This document shows positions 16,653-27,031 of a stretch of 64,000 nucleotides of DNA, piece by piece. The stretch's first letter is position 1, and each line of letters begins with the position of its first letter. A program made the translations under genes and the position numbers. The notes under the pieces were generated by a model. It did not search any database, had not been told where the DNA came from, and worked only from the letters and a program-made list of their open reading frames with translations. This DNA is from Dysgonomonas gadei ATCC BAA-286 (GTDB lineage Bacteria; Bacteroidota; Bacteroidia; Bacteroidales; Dysgonomonadaceae): assembly GCF_000213555.1 (NCBI RefSeq), contig NZ_GL891981.1:1-64000 (forward strand). The letters are read 5' to 3'.

Positions 16653-18056
16653 ATGAAAACGATAATAAATAAAATAAGCTTGCTTATTCTGGGCAGTGCA
16701 ATCATGTTTGTTGCTTCAGGATGTAGTGATGACAATAAATCTGATCTCCAATTGGATGGAGATACATGGATTTCCTCTTTTACTCTGGATGACAATTATC
16801 CGGGAGTAATAGACCGTACTTCAAAAACGATAACAGTAGGAGTGCCTGAAGTATATGATACAGATGCCATGACTGTTACTGCTATCGAGTTCTCCGATGG
16901 AGCAAAAGCGTCTGTAAAGGCTGGCGATGTTCTGAATTTCTCTTTTCCTCAGGTCATAAAAATTACCAATGGCGATGTTTTTATGGACTATACCGTGAAT
17001 ATTAAGCATGATGAAGCCAAAATTCTTACATTCAAATTGAATGATATATATGCCGGAGTTATCGACCAGGTAAAACGTAACATAACAGTACGTGTTCCTG
17101 GCTCGGTTGATGTAAAGAATTTAGTTCCGGTAATAACTACTTCTGATGGTGCTGTTGTAACACCGGCATCGGGACTGGCTGCTGATTTTACCAATCCTGT
17201 CGATTTTACAGTGACATATAATACAGCATCAGCAGTCTATACCGTAACAGTCATCCCTACGGATGCACCAAGTGCTGTATATGTCGGTTTAGCTGCATCG
17301 ATGGATCTGCTGAATGCTGAAGAGAAAGAGGCAGCTACCTGGATGCTCAATAACATTGCAAATTCACAATATGTCTCTTTTGAAGATGTACAGGCTGGAA
17401 GAGTAGACTTGAGCGAATGTAAGATCATGTGGTGGCATCTGCATATTGATGGAGGAATTGATTCAATGACCAAATTTGATGCAGCAGCTCCTGCAGCGGT
17501 CAACGCTTTGGTTAAGATGAGAGAACTCTATAATAATGGAATGAACTTGTTACTTACCCGCTATGCAACTTTCTATGCTGCAAAAATAGGTACGACCCTG
17601 GATGGCAATAATCCTAACAACTGCTGGGGACAGTCCGAAGAAACAGGGGAAATCACCGGTGGCCCATGGAGTTTCTCGATGAAAGGCCATGAAAACCATC
17701 CGCTTTATCAGAATCTGGTGATGGTGAACGGTGAAACAAGCAATGTATATACATGCGATACCGGATACAGGATTACGAATAGTACAGCACAATGGCATAT
17801 AGGTTCTGACTGGGGAGGCTATGCGGACAATGAAATATGGAGACAAAAAACGGGAGGCGTTGATTTAGGTTATGGTGGCGATGGTGCTGTCGTAGCATGG
17901 GAATACCTACCGGCAGATACCAGGGGAGGTATTGTATGTATCGGTTCGGGATGTTATGACTGGTATGCTTTTGGTGTAGATGTTTCAGCGGATAAATACC
18001 ATGGAAACGTAGCCCGGATGACAGAGAATGCAATCAACTATTTAATGAGTAAATAA
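16653..18056 (+). CDS. DUF4960 surface fructan-binding lipoprotein (BT1761-like)
   Basis: The 467-residue product has a lipoprotein signal (ILGSAIMFVASGCSDD) and two tandem immunoglobulin-like domains, seen as a repeated pattern (SFTLDDNYPGVIDRTSKTITVGVP near 43 and TFKLNDIYAGVIDQVKRNITVRVP near 125). A C-terminal DUF4960 domain follows (about 205-467, with MWWHLHIDGG and VAWEYLPADTRGGIVCIGSG). This architecture and position match the levan-binding surface glycan-binding protein of the B. thetaiotaomicron fructan locus; that identity is from family knowledge, and the substrate here is inferred. Confidence 0.85.
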   Translation: MKTIINKISLLILGSAIMFVASGCSDDNKSDLQLDGDTWISSFTLDDNYPGVIDRTSKTITVGVPEVYDTDAMTVTAIEFSDGAKASVKAGDVLNFSFPQVIKITNGDVFMDYTVNIKHDEAKILTFKLNDIYAGVIDQVKRNITVRVPGSVDVKNLVPVITTSDGAVVTPASGLAADFTNPVDFTVTYNTASAVYTVTVIPTDAPSAVYVGLAASMDLLNAEEKEAATWMLNNIANSQYVSFEDVQAGRVDLSECKIMWWHLHIDGGIDSMTKFDAAAPAAVNALVKMRELYNNGMNLLLTRYATFYAAKIGTTLDGNNPNNCWGQSEETGEITGGPWSFSMKGHENHPLYQNLVMVNGETSNVYTCDTGYRITNSTAQWHIGSDWGGYADNEIWRQKTGGVDLGYGGDGAVVAWEYLPADTRGGIVCIGSGCYDWYAFGVDVSADKYHGNVARMTENAINYLMSK

Positions 18057-18068
18057 AAAACATAATCT

Positions 18069-19658
18069 ATGAAAACAATGATATATTCACTTGCTTTAAC
18101 TGCCTTGCTGACTTCTTTTGCAGGTTGCAGTGACAACAATGATCCGGTGTTGACTCAGAAAGACTGGGAGGGAACAGCTACTTATTTTAAATCTACTGAT
18201 GCGAAGGGTTTTGATACCTATTATAAGCCTTATGCAGGTTATGTGGGAGACCCTATGCCTTTCTATGATCCGGTTGCAAAGGATTTTAAGATAATGTATT
18301 TACAAGAATTCCGTCCTAATCAGGCAGGGACTTACCATCCGATTTGGGCGTTAAGTACTAAAGATGCAGGTAATTACACTGCTTTAGGAGAACTGATCTC
18401 TTGTGGTGGATTGGCCGAACAGGATGCTGCGATTGGTACAGGCAGCACTATTTATAATCCTGTAGATAAATTGTTCTATACTTTTTATACAGGTAATAAA
18501 TATAGGCCTACGTCTGCGGAAAATGGTCAGGTTGTAATGGTTGCTACCTCTAGCGACTTCACGAACTGGACTAAAGACCATAATTTCTATTTGAAAGGTG
18601 ATACCGATGGTTATAGCAAGAACGATTTTCGTGATCCGTTTGTATTTGAAGGGGAAGACGGGAAATACCATATGCTGGTATCCACCACCAAAGATGGAAG
18701 AGGCGTATTGGCCGAGTACACATCCACTGATATGAAAGACTGGGATCATGCAGGTGTATTTATGCCAATGCACTGGGATCGTTTCTATGAGTGTCCCGAT
18801 GTATTTAAAATGGGTGACTGGTGGTATCTCGTTTATTCGGATATGTCCAAATGGTCGCGTAAAGTTCAGTATTTTAAAGGGCGCACATTGGATGAGTTGA
18901 GAAAATCATCAGATCCTCTTGCCTTTCCTGACAGCAAAGAAGGAGTTTTAGACTCTCGTGCCTTTTATGCAGGGAAAACAGCCTCGGACGGAACAGACCG
19001 CTATATCTGGGGATGGTGTCCGACTCGTCCGGGCAATGATAATACGGATGTTGGCGCCGATAATGAACCGGAATGGGCCGGAAATTTAGTTGCCCATAAG
19101 ATTGTTCAACATCAGGATGGCACAATATCTTTTGGGTTGGTAGATGGTATTAGTCAGAAATATAATGTTGAATCTGCCGTGAAAGTAATGGAAAAGAGTG
19201 AAGGTGTATCTGAAAACGGTGGAAGTTATACTCTGGCCGGCAATTCGTATGCGCTTTTCAACCGCTTGAATGCGCATAATAAAATTTCATTTACAGTGAA
19301 AACGGCAAGCAATGCCGACAAGTTTGGTTTTTCTTTTGTCCGTGGTACGGATTCTGCAAAGTATTATACAATTGTTGTGAGTCCGGAAGATAACAACAAT
19401 AAGAGAAAAATAAACTTTGAAGAAGAAGGTGAAGCGGGAAAAGGTTTCATTGCCGGAATAGACGGTTATCTGTTCGACACTCCCGCTGATAATGTGTATA
19501 ATGTGACTATCTTCACAGACAACTCGGTTTGTGTAGTATATATCAATGATAACGTAGCTTATACAAACCGTATTTATGGGATACAAAAGAATCCTTGGTC
19601 TATAAATAGTTATTCAGGAACTGTCGACGTGAGCAATCTCAAAGTCAGTTATTATTAA
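18069..19658 (+). CDS. GH32 lipoprotein, probable surface endo-levanase (BT1760-like)
   Basis: The signal peptide ends in a lipobox with Cys20 (TSFAGC), so the enzyme is probably outer-membrane anchored. GH32 catalytic features are a nucleophile Asp61 in YVGDPMP, FRDP (187-190) and the acid/base Glu241 in ECPD. The first motif differs from the WMNDPNG of exo-acting relatives, as in the BT1760 type of endo-acting levanase. A C-terminal beta-sandwich (about 370-529) completes the usual GH32 layout. It would cut surface-bound fructan into oligosaccharides for SusC/SusD. Endo activity and levan preference are inferred from resemblance. Confidence 0.85.
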   Translation: MKTMIYSLALTALLTSFAGCSDNNDPVLTQKDWEGTATYFKSTDAKGFDTYYKPYAGYVGDPMPFYDPVAKDFKIMYLQEFRPNQAGTYHPIWALSTKDAGNYTALGELISCGGLAEQDAAIGTGSTIYNPVDKLFYTFYTGNKYRPTSAENGQVVMVATSSDFTNWTKDHNFYLKGDTDGYSKNDFRDPFVFEGEDGKYHMLVSTTKDGRGVLAEYTSTDMKDWDHAGVFMPMHWDRFYECPDVFKMGDWWYLVYSDMSKWSRKVQYFKGRTLDELRKSSDPLAFPDSKEGVLDSRAFYAGKTASDGTDRYIWGWCPTRPGNDNTDVGADNEPEWAGNLVAHKIVQHQDGTISFGLVDGISQKYNVESAVKVMEKSEGVSENGGSYTLAGNSYALFNRLNAHNKISFTVKTASNADKFGFSFVRGTDSAKYYTIVVSPEDNNNKRKINFEEEGEAGKGFIAGIDGYLFDTPADNVYNVTIFTDNSVCVVYINDNVAYTNRIYGIQKNPWSINSYSGTVDVSNLKVSYY

Positions 19659-19707
19659 TTGGACATGAAACTTTGTTTGAAGTAAAACCTTTCAAAACAG
19701 GATATAA

Positions 19708-21924
19708 ATGAATAATAAATTAAAAATATATAGTGGTCTTCTGGCTCTCACCCTTATTGGTTGTGCCACAAAATCAGATATTATTATAGAAGATTTTGAA
19801 TCCGGGACTTATAATAAGTGGACAGTCGAAGGCGATGCTTTCGGTGCAACACCTGCTACAGGAAGTTATGCCGGGCAACAGAATGTAGAAGGCTTTGAAG
19901 GTAAACATCTGGCTAATAGTTTTAGCGGAGGAGATGACTCCCGGGGAACTCTTATATCACAAGAATTCACTATTGAGCGTGATTATATCAATTTCCTGCT
20001 AGGTGGAGGAATGAATCAGGACACTTATATCGAATTAGTTATAAATAATAAAAGTATTCATAGATCGCGTTCTGTTGTAGAAACCGAAACATTGCAATGG
20101 ATGACATGGGATGTGAAGGAATATACCGGACAAAAAGCGGTTATCCGCATTGTTGATAATCAGCGCGGAGGATGGGGTCATATACTGGTAGACCAAATAG
20201 AACAAAGTAATACGGAAAAAAGTGTATTTATGGTCGATTATGAATTAACTTTTGATGCCGACAAGAAATATATTCTTGTCCCTATCGACGACGACAGTCC
20301 AGAGTCTGTTATAACACTTGTCGTAGACGGCGCAAGAATAGGTGTACCGATGTATATAAGAGTAGCTCAGACCGAAAAAATAGATTATTGGGTTCCCATT
20401 GACATTGACAAATATAAAGGCAAAAAAGTAACTCTGACATTTGCTCATGCAAAAAAGACGGATAAGCATTTGAATGATATTAAACAGTCCGATTCTTTTA
20501 ATTTTAATTATGATGAAACATATCGTCCATCATATCATCATACTCCGCTGTACGGATGGATGAACGATCCTAATGGTATGGTTTATTTCGATGGTGAATA
20601 TCATTTGTTTTTCCAATATAACCCATATGGATCGAAGTGGGCAAATATGCACTGGGGGCATAGTGTGAGCAAAGACCTTAAAAAATGGGAATATCTGCCG
20701 GTTGCTTTAGCTCCCGACTCGCTCGGTTCAATCTTTTCAGGCAGTGCCGTTATTGATAAAAATAATACGGCAGGCTTCGGTAAAGACGCAATGGTGGCTA
20801 TATATACTTCAGCCGGGAAAACTCAGACACAATCTATAGCATATAGTACGGATAAGGGGCGCACATTCACCAAATATGACCATAATCCTGTATTGGCAGA
20901 TCCTGATATTGCGGATTTCCGCGATCCGAAAGTGTTTTGGCATGATGCTTCGGGGCAGTGGGTGATGTCTTTGGCCACGTCACAAACGATTACATTTTAT
21001 GGCTCAAAAAATCTCAAAGAATGGAATAAACTAAGCGAATTTGGTGAAGGTATAGGTTCGCATGCAGGGGTATGGGAATGCCCTGATTTGCTCCCTTTGA
21101 CATATGATGGACAAACGAAATGGGTATTGTTTGTAAGTATCAATCCCGGAGGGCCTAATGGGGGCAGCGCTACCCAGTATTTCATAGGTAGCTTCGATGG
21201 TAAAACATTCCGGGCCGATGATCTCAGTTATCCTTTATGGCTCGATTATGGACGGGACAATTACGCAGGAGTGACATGGAATAATGTTCCGGCAAAAGAT
21301 GGGCGTCATTTGTTTATGGGGTGGATGAACAACTGGGATTATGCGAATTCTGTTCCTTCGTTAAACTTTTCGAGCGCTAATACATTAGTGCGTGAATTGA
21401 AACTGGTACACAACGGTGAGCATTTAGTGGTGGCTAATCCTCCTATTGCAGAAATGGCGGCCCTAAGAAGAAACGGAGAAAAGATCGGAAACAAACAAGT
21501 GAATAAAACATACACCCTTGAGAAATTATTGAAAGACAACCAAGGAGCTTATGAAGTTGAATTTTCAGTAAAACCGAGAGGTGTGAATAGTTTTGAGTTT
21601 AAATTGGTAAACATCAAAGGAGAAAACATTCGTTTCATATTCGACCTGAAGAAAAATACCCTTTCTGTCGGCCGGGCGAAAAGCGGCCTGATTGATTTCT
21701 CCAATAATTTTGCTACGGCACTTATTAATGCACCGTTGGTTGCCAAAGATTCTTATAAAATAAGACTGTTTGTTGATAAAGCTTCTACCGAATTATTTGT
21801 TAATGACGGAGAGTTGGTGCAAACGAATCTTGTTTTTCCTACCGAGCCGTATAACTCGCTGGTATTCGCAACTGATGGGGGGGCATTTGAAGTAGAAGAT
21901 ATCAATATCTATAATTTAAAATAA
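19708..21924 (+). CDS. GH32 exo-type fructanase/fructosidase with N-terminal DUF4980
   Basis: The 738-residue product has a lipobox (LTLIGCA, Cys19), an N-terminal jelly-roll region of about 165 residues (IIEDFESGTYNKWTVEGDAF), a DUF4980-type segment (about 170-265) and a canonical GH32 catalytic domain: WMNDPNG (284-290), FRDPKVF, and WECPDL with the acid/base Glu. A C-terminal beta-sandwich follows. It should release fructose from fructan oligosaccharides. Despite the Cys, its compartment could be periplasmic or surface. It follows the endo-type GH32 gene in the operon. Confidence 0.9.
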   Translation: MNNKLKIYSGLLALTLIGCATKSDIIIEDFESGTYNKWTVEGDAFGATPATGSYAGQQNVEGFEGKHLANSFSGGDDSRGTLISQEFTIERDYINFLLGGGMNQDTYIELVINNKSIHRSRSVVETETLQWMTWDVKEYTGQKAVIRIVDNQRGGWGHILVDQIEQSNTEKSVFMVDYELTFDADKKYILVPIDDDSPESVITLVVDGARIGVPMYIRVAQTEKIDYWVPIDIDKYKGKKVTLTFAHAKKTDKHLNDIKQSDSFNFNYDETYRPSYHHTPLYGWMNDPNGMVYFDGEYHLFFQYNPYGSKWANMHWGHSVSKDLKKWEYLPVALAPDSLGSIFSGSAVIDKNNTAGFGKDAMVAIYTSAGKTQTQSIAYSTDKGRTFTKYDHNPVLADPDIADFRDPKVFWHDASGQWVMSLATSQTITFYGSKNLKEWNKLSEFGEGIGSHAGVWECPDLLPLTYDGQTKWVLFVSINPGGPNGGSATQYFIGSFDGKTFRADDLSYPLWLDYGRDNYAGVTWNNVPAKDGRHLFMGWMNNWDYANSVPSLNFSSANTLVRELKLVHNGEHLVVANPPIAEMAALRRNGEKIGNKQVNKTYTLEKLLKDNQGAYEVEFSVKPRGVNSFEFKLVNIKGENIRFIFDLKKNTLSVGRAKSGLIDFSNNFATALINAPLVAKDSYKIRLFVDKASTELFVNDGELVQTNLVFPTEPYNSLVFATDGGAFEVEDINIYNLK

Positions 21925-21936
21925 TAGCAATCTGAA

Positions 21937-23100
21937 ATGAAACAAAAAAGTATATATACAAGCATATTGCCTGTGATGCTGGCCTTCTTCTGTATGGGGT
22001 TTGTTGACCTGGTGGGCGCTGCATCTAATTATGTAAAAGCAGACCTGGTACTGACTGATACCGAAGCGAATATTTTCCCGTCGATGGTTTTCTTCTGGTT
22101 TTTACTTTTCTCGGTACCTACAGGAGTATTGATGGGTAAAATTGGCCGGCGCAGAACTGTAATTCTAAGCCTCATTATAACGGCAACATCATTAGTTATA
22201 CCTATTATCACTTATTCATACATTTCTATGCTCATTTCTTTCTCCTTATTAGGAATTGGTAATACCTTGATGCAGGTTTCATTAAATCCATTGCTGTCGA
22301 GCATCGTAAAGGGAGATAAACTGGCAAGTTCACTTACTTTCGGACAATTCATAAAAGCGATCGCTTCTTTTACAGCGCCTATCATAATGGCCCGGGCAGC
22401 ACTTATGTTCGAGAATTGGCGTTTACTATTCCCTCTGTTTATGGTAATAGCTGTTATTGCAATCCTTTGGCTTGGATTCACGTCGATATATGAAGAAAAG
22501 GAAGATAGTAAGAATGCATCATTCAGGGAGTGTTTTGCATTGCTGGGTAATAAATTTATACTGCTTTGTTTTCTGGGAATAATGTGCCATGTGGGTATTG
22601 ACGTGGGCGTTAATGTAACAGCTCCTAAGATATTGATGGAACGTTTGCGAATAACCCTTCAGGACGCGACTTATTCGACGAGTGTCTACTTTCTGTTCCG
22701 TACAATAGGGTGCTTTAGCGGAGCAATTATATTAGCACGTTTTTCTCCTAAAAAATTCTTTGGGATAAGCGTCATTTGTATGATTTTGTCAATGCTTGTA
22801 TTTTTTACTTTCGATAATAAGATTGCATTATATATTGCGATAGCTTTGATCGGCTTCGGTAATTCAAACATTTTCTCTATAATCTTCTCTCAAGCCTTGC
22901 TGCACAATCCTGATAAGAAAAATGAGGCATCAGGACTTATGATTATGGGACTTTTCGGAGGGACCGTTTTTCCTTTCTTCATGGGACTAGCTACCGACAC
23001 ACTGTCTTCGCAGACAGGAGCGTTGGCTGTAATGAGCATAGGCATTGTTTACCTGTTGTTTATGTCGTTTAAACTGAAGGGAAGTGCAGCAACTGCATAA
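21937..23100 (+). CDS. MFS sugar permease, probable fructose transporter (BT1758-like)
   Basis: The 387-residue product has 12 predicted membrane helices and MFS loop motifs (MGKIGRRRTVI between helices 2 and 3). It resembles the fucose/glucose permease (FHS) group. Its location between a fructan-degrading GH32 gene and a fructokinase gene makes inner-membrane fructose uptake the likely job. It starts 12 bases after the GH32 gene. Confidence 0.88.
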   Translation: MKQKSIYTSILPVMLAFFCMGFVDLVGAASNYVKADLVLTDTEANIFPSMVFFWFLLFSVPTGVLMGKIGRRRTVILSLIITATSLVIPIITYSYISMLISFSLLGIGNTLMQVSLNPLLSSIVKGDKLASSLTFGQFIKAIASFTAPIIMARAALMFENWRLLFPLFMVIAVIAILWLGFTSIYEEKEDSKNASFRECFALLGNKFILLCFLGIMCHVGIDVGVNVTAPKILMERLRITLQDATYSTSVYFLFRTIGCFSGAIILARFSPKKFFGISVICMILSMLVFFTFDNKIALYIAIALIGFGNSNIFSIIFSQALLHNPDKKNEASGLMIMGLFGGTVFPFFMGLATDTLSSQTGALAVMSIGIVYLLFMSFKLKGSAATA

Positions 23101-23132
23101 TATAGAATTGAAATAATAATAGATAGAATAAA

Positions 23133-24020
23133 ATGAAAAATATTGTAGTAGGATTAGGCGAAATCCTTTGGGATGTATTCCCGGAACGTAAAGTTCTGGG
23201 AGGAGCACCCGCTAATTTTGCTTATCATGTATCTCAGTTCGGATTTAATGGATATGCGGTCAGTGCTATTGGTGAAGACCTTCTGGGCAAAGAGATTTTA
23301 TCAAGCTTGGAAGAGAAAAAACTCAACTATCTGGTAGAAAAAACCGACTATCCAACCGGAACAGTACAAGTTACGCTTAATAAATCGGGCGTGCCGCAAT
23401 ACGAGATTTGTGAAAATGTGGCTTGGGATAATATCCCATTTACGGCCCGTACCGAGAATCTGGCAAAGAATACACAGACCGTATGTTTTGGCTCTTTAGC
23501 CCAGCGAAGTGCTGTTTCGCGCGATACTATCCGTAAGTTTCTGGCTGCTATGCCCGAAGATAGTCTGAAGATATTCGATATCAATTTACGTTTAGATTAT
23601 TACACCAGAGAGATCATAGAAGAATCGTTGCAGATGGCTAATATGATGAAGATTAATGATGAAGAGGTTATTAAAATCGCAGCCCTTTTCGACTGGAATG
23701 GAGAGGAGCAGGATATATGTAAGAGGCTTCTTGATGAATATGATCTTAATATTCTTATCCTGACTAAAGGAACTGAAGGCAGCTTCGTATTTACTCCCCG
23801 CCAGACATCATACCAGTCTACGCCGAAAGTCCATGTTGCAGATACTGTGGGTGCCGGAGACTCTTTTACTGCAGCTTTTGTTGCGGCATATTTACATGGA
23901 GAGCGTATAGAGGATGCCCATCAATTGGCAGTAGAAGTGTCGGCCTATGTCTGTTTGCAACATGGGGCAATGCCGAAACTTGCTGATGCTTATTTAGAGC
24001 TCTTTCACAATAGAGGTTGA
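23133..24020 (+). CDS. PfkB-family fructokinase
   Basis: The 295-residue product has the ribokinase fold signatures: ILWDVFPERKVLGGAPANFAYH near the N-terminus (substrate binding, GGAPAN) and the C-terminal DTVGAGDSFTAAF anion-hole/catalytic motif with the catalytic Asp. Length and motifs fit fructokinases that phosphorylate cytosolic fructose to fructose-6-phosphate, the next step after the permease. It is the last gene before the terminator at 24041. Confidence 0.92.
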   Translation: MKNIVVGLGEILWDVFPERKVLGGAPANFAYHVSQFGFNGYAVSAIGEDLLGKEILSSLEEKKLNYLVEKTDYPTGTVQVTLNKSGVPQYEICENVAWDNIPFTARTENLAKNTQTVCFGSLAQRSAVSRDTIRKFLAAMPEDSLKIFDINLRLDYYTREIIEESLQMANMMKINDEEVIKIAALFDWNGEEQDICKRLLDEYDLNILILTKGTEGSFVFTPRQTSYQSTPKVHVADTVGAGDSFTAAFVAAYLHGERIEDAHQLAVEVSAYVCLQHGAMPKLADAYLELFHNRG

Positions 24021-24040
24021 CCCCTCCTATATACTGTTAA

Positions 24041-24078
24041 AAAAGCACCATTACATATTAAATATAATAGTGCTTTTT
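24041..24078 (+). terminator. Terminator of the fructan operon
   Basis: AAAAAGCACCATTA (24041-24054) pairs with TAATAGTGCTTTTT (24065-24078) with one mismatch and an 10-base loop, ending in a T-run. It lies 20 bases after the fructokinase stop. Confidence 0.85.
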
Positions 24079-24106
24079 GTATTTTTATTACCTTGTTCTA
24101 TATTTG
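24076..24106 (+). promoter_or_regulatory. Consensus promoter of the fructan HTCS gene
   Basis: TTTG (24076-24079), a 19-base spacer and TATATTTG (24099-24106) match the Bacteroidetes consensus exactly. The -33 box overlaps the T-run of the terminator. The ATG at 24112 is only 5 bases downstream, so the mRNA would be leaderless or almost so. Confidence 0.75.
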
Positions 24107-24111
24107 ATGCC

Positions 24112-26859
24112 ATGAAAATTAGAATCTTACTCTGTTTTATTCCTTTATTTCTTTTCTTCGCTTGTAAGCGAGACAAGGATGTACGCTATACCATAGGTGT
24201 ATCACAGTGTAGTGATGATCTGTGGCGTGAAACGATGAATAATGAGATGCAACGGGAAATCGGATTTCATAAGGATGCAAATATCATCATCCGGAGCGTA
24301 AAGGATGACACACAAAAGCAAATAGAGGATATCGAATGGCTAATAGAACAAGATGTAAATCTCCTGATTATATCACCAAACGAATCGAAAGCCCTGACAC
24401 CGGTAATACAAAAAGCCTATAAAAGCGGTATCCCTGTTATATTGGTCGATCGAAGAATAGATACAGAGGATTATACAGCTTATGTAGGTGCCGATAATTA
24501 TCAGATTGGCAAAGAAGTCGGGCTTTATGCAGCGGGTATACTCAATGGAAGAGGAAATATAGTTGAAATAAGAGGCTGGAATGGCTCTACTTCCGATGCT
24601 GAACGTCATGCAGGATTTGTTGATGGGTTAAAGAATTATCCTGATATACGGATTATAGCTGAAGCCCGTGGTAATTTTCTGAAAGAGGAAGCTAAACTTC
24701 AGATGAGTAATATCTTAAGTGAATATGATCATATAGACCTGGTCTTTGCCATGAATGATCCAATGGCAGCAGGAGTATACGAAGCATCCCGGAAATATAC
24801 CGGTAAAACTCCATTTATTATTGGGGTTGATGCCCTATCCGGTGAAGGCGGAGGCATTCAGAATATACAGAATAATATTCAGGATGCATCTTTCATTTAT
24901 CCTACGGGAGGAGATAAGGTTGTTGATCTGGCAATGAAGATATTGAAAAGCCAGCCGTTTGATAGGGAAAACACACTCTACACTACTGTTGTTGATAAAA
25001 GCAACGTGCGGGTATTGCAGTTGCAGACTGAACAAGTCGCTGAACAGCAGTCGAAAATAGATTCGATAAATTCGTCTCTAAACGATAGTCTGGAGAGGTA
25101 TACCAATCAGAAAACCTTATTTTATATTTCTATTATAGCCATTGTTCTTATTTCTTTCTTTTTACTCATTTCATTTCAAGCTTATCGGGCTAAAAGTAAA
25201 GCAAACCGGCTGCTTGCCCATCAAAACGAAGAAATAAAACGTCAGGCAGAAGAACTCAGGGAGCAGAAAGAGCAATTGTTGACTATATCGAAACAGTTGG
25301 AAGAGGCAACGCATGCCAAACTAGTCTTTTTCACTAATATTTCACATGAGTTCAAAACCCCGTTGTCACTCATATTGGGGCCTGTAGAATCTTTGCTCAG
25401 CGAAGGATGTCTGACGAAGGATCAGCACGAACTACTTACTTTGGTTAAGAAAAATAGTAACCGCTTACTGTATCTCATTTCTGAAATTATTGAGTTTCGG
25501 AGTTATGAAAATGATAAGATGAATATGCATTTTTCGGAAGGGAACCTGAAAGAATTTATAGAAGATGTAAATCCATTATTTAGTGATTGGATCAAACGGA
25601 AGCGGGTAAATTTCAGTTTTGTGACAGATGATAATTCGTTTGATATGGTTTTTGATAAGGAAAAAGTAGAAAAGATATACTTTAATCTCATATCAAACGC
25701 ATTGAAGTTTGTAAACATATCAGGGGAGGTTAAGGTTGAGTTAAAGAAGAAGATACTGGAAAGTGGGGATTATGTCGAATTATCAGTATTTAATAGCGGG
25801 TCATATATACCACCCGAAATATTGAGAAATGTCTTCGATCGTTTTTATAAAGTAGATCAGAGTAATGAGGGTACAGGTATAGGACTTTCATTGACGACTG
25901 CGCTTGTAGATGCACATAAGGGAAAAATAGATGTGTGGAGCGACGAAGACAAGGGGACTACATTTTGTGTACTGTTGCCGCTTGCTTTGGACGATCTGAC
26001 GATATCTGATTTGTATGTTCCAGGATTTATTGAATCCAGGCTTGAATTAGAGACAGATGAATTTGAACCAGGTCTGGAGCAAGAAATCTCAGGAAATGAA
26101 GATAAGCCAATAGTACTGGTTGTCGAGGATAATTATGATATGCGTAAATTCATAAAACACATACTCTATAAAGAATATGATATTATTACCGCAGATAATG
26201 GAGCAGATGGCATTAGCAAAGCAAAAAAATTCATTCCTGATATTATTATCAGTGATGTAATGATGCCTGAAAAAGATGGCTTTGAGCTATGTAGTCTGTT
26301 AAAAGAAAATGTGTCGACAAATCATATACCTATTATTTTACTCACAGCGTGTTCGTTGGATGAACAGAAGGCTATTGGATTTGAGAATGGAGCAGATGCT
26401 TATATACCCAAGCCGTTCAATGCACACCTGCTGAAAATACGAGTGCGTAAACTGATAGAGAACCGTCAGAAAATAAAAGAAGCCTTTGGTAACAACCTGA
26501 TCAATGATTCAAAAAAAGAATCGTTGGGAGAGATAGAACAGAACTTTATCAATGATTTCCAAGCTTATGTTGAGAAATATATTACCAACCCGGAATTGAG
26601 TGTAGACGAGTTGGCGGATCATCTCAAACTTTCCCGTTCGCAACTCTATCGAAAGATAAAATCATTGACAAACTATTCTCCTAATGAATTAATCAGGATC
26701 GTAAGGCTTAAATATGCAAAGCAAATGCTCAATAGCAAAATTAAGTCGATCTCCGAAGTGGCATATGAGGCCGGATTTTCTTCACCATCCTATTTTGCTA
26801 AATGTTTTAAAGATATTTATGGTGAAAGCCCCACCGAATATCTCGAACGGTTGGAATAA
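24112..26859 (+). CDS. HTCS regulator with periplasmic sugar-binding sensor (BT1754-like)
   Basis: The 915-residue protein starts with a lipoprotein-like signal (Cys18). Its sensor (about 24-315) is a LacI/RbsB-type periplasmic binding domain (IGVSQCSDDLWRETMNNEM, NLLIISPNES, VYVGADN-like YVGADN), unlike the beta-propeller sensors of most HTCS. A coiled coil and one membrane helix (about 344-367) follow, then a histidine kinase with His412 in FFTNISHEFKTPL, an ATPase domain (GTGIGLSL), a receiver with Asp715 (IISDVMMP) and an AraC-type DNA-binding domain (about 810-915). The B. thetaiotaomicron homologue BT1754 senses fructose, so this is the likely activator of the operon upstream. An ATG at 24070 would give an implausible N-terminus. 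Confidence 0.93.
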   Translation: MKIRILLCFIPLFLFFACKRDKDVRYTIGVSQCSDDLWRETMNNEMQREIGFHKDANIIIRSVKDDTQKQIEDIEWLIEQDVNLLIISPNESKALTPVIQKAYKSGIPVILVDRRIDTEDYTAYVGADNYQIGKEVGLYAAGILNGRGNIVEIRGWNGSTSDAERHAGFVDGLKNYPDIRIIAEARGNFLKEEAKLQMSNILSEYDHIDLVFAMNDPMAAGVYEASRKYTGKTPFIIGVDALSGEGGGIQNIQNNIQDASFIYPTGGDKVVDLAMKILKSQPFDRENTLYTTVVDKSNVRVLQLQTEQVAEQQSKIDSINSSLNDSLERYTNQKTLFYISIIAIVLISFFLLISFQAYRAKSKANRLLAHQNEEIKRQAEELREQKEQLLTISKQLEEATHAKLVFFTNISHEFKTPLSLILGPVESLLSEGCLTKDQHELLTLVKKNSNRLLYLISEIIEFRSYENDKMNMHFSEGNLKEFIEDVNPLFSDWIKRKRVNFSFVTDDNSFDMVFDKEKVEKIYFNLISNALKFVNISGEVKVELKKKILESGDYVELSVFNSGSYIPPEILRNVFDRFYKVDQSNEGTGIGLSLTTALVDAHKGKIDVWSDEDKGTTFCVLLPLALDDLTISDLYVPGFIESRLELETDEFEPGLEQEISGNEDKPIVLVVEDNYDMRKFIKHILYKEYDIITADNGADGISKAKKFIPDIIISDVMMPEKDGFELCSLLKENVSTNHIPIILLTACSLDEQKAIGFENGADAYIPKPFNAHLLKIRVRKLIENRQKIKEAFGNNLINDSKKESLGEIEQNFINDFQAYVEKYITNPELSVDELADHLKLSRSQLYRKIKSLTNYSPNELIRIVRLKYAKQMLNSKIKSISEVAYEAGFSSPSYFAKCFKDIYGESPTEYLERLE

Positions 26860-26995
26860 TTAAGCTGATAATTTGATCATCTGTTCGACGTAGTTCTAAA
26901 CTTTACGAAAGTCTCCGGTTCTCCATATTTATTGAAGTAAATGATTATTCCTTTAACCCACGCTTTGTGGATAATATATCTTTTTATTCTAAATA

Positions 26996-27026
26996 TTTGT
27001 TAATTGAAAAAGTCTTTATATATTTG
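26996..27026 (+). promoter_or_regulatory. Consensus promoter of the rtcB-prfH-kptA operon
   Basis: TTTG (26996-26999), a 19-base spacer and TATATTTG (27019-27026) match the consensus exactly. Transcription should begin near 27032, giving a leader of about 320 bases. Confidence 0.8.
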
Positions 27027-27031
27027 CATCC

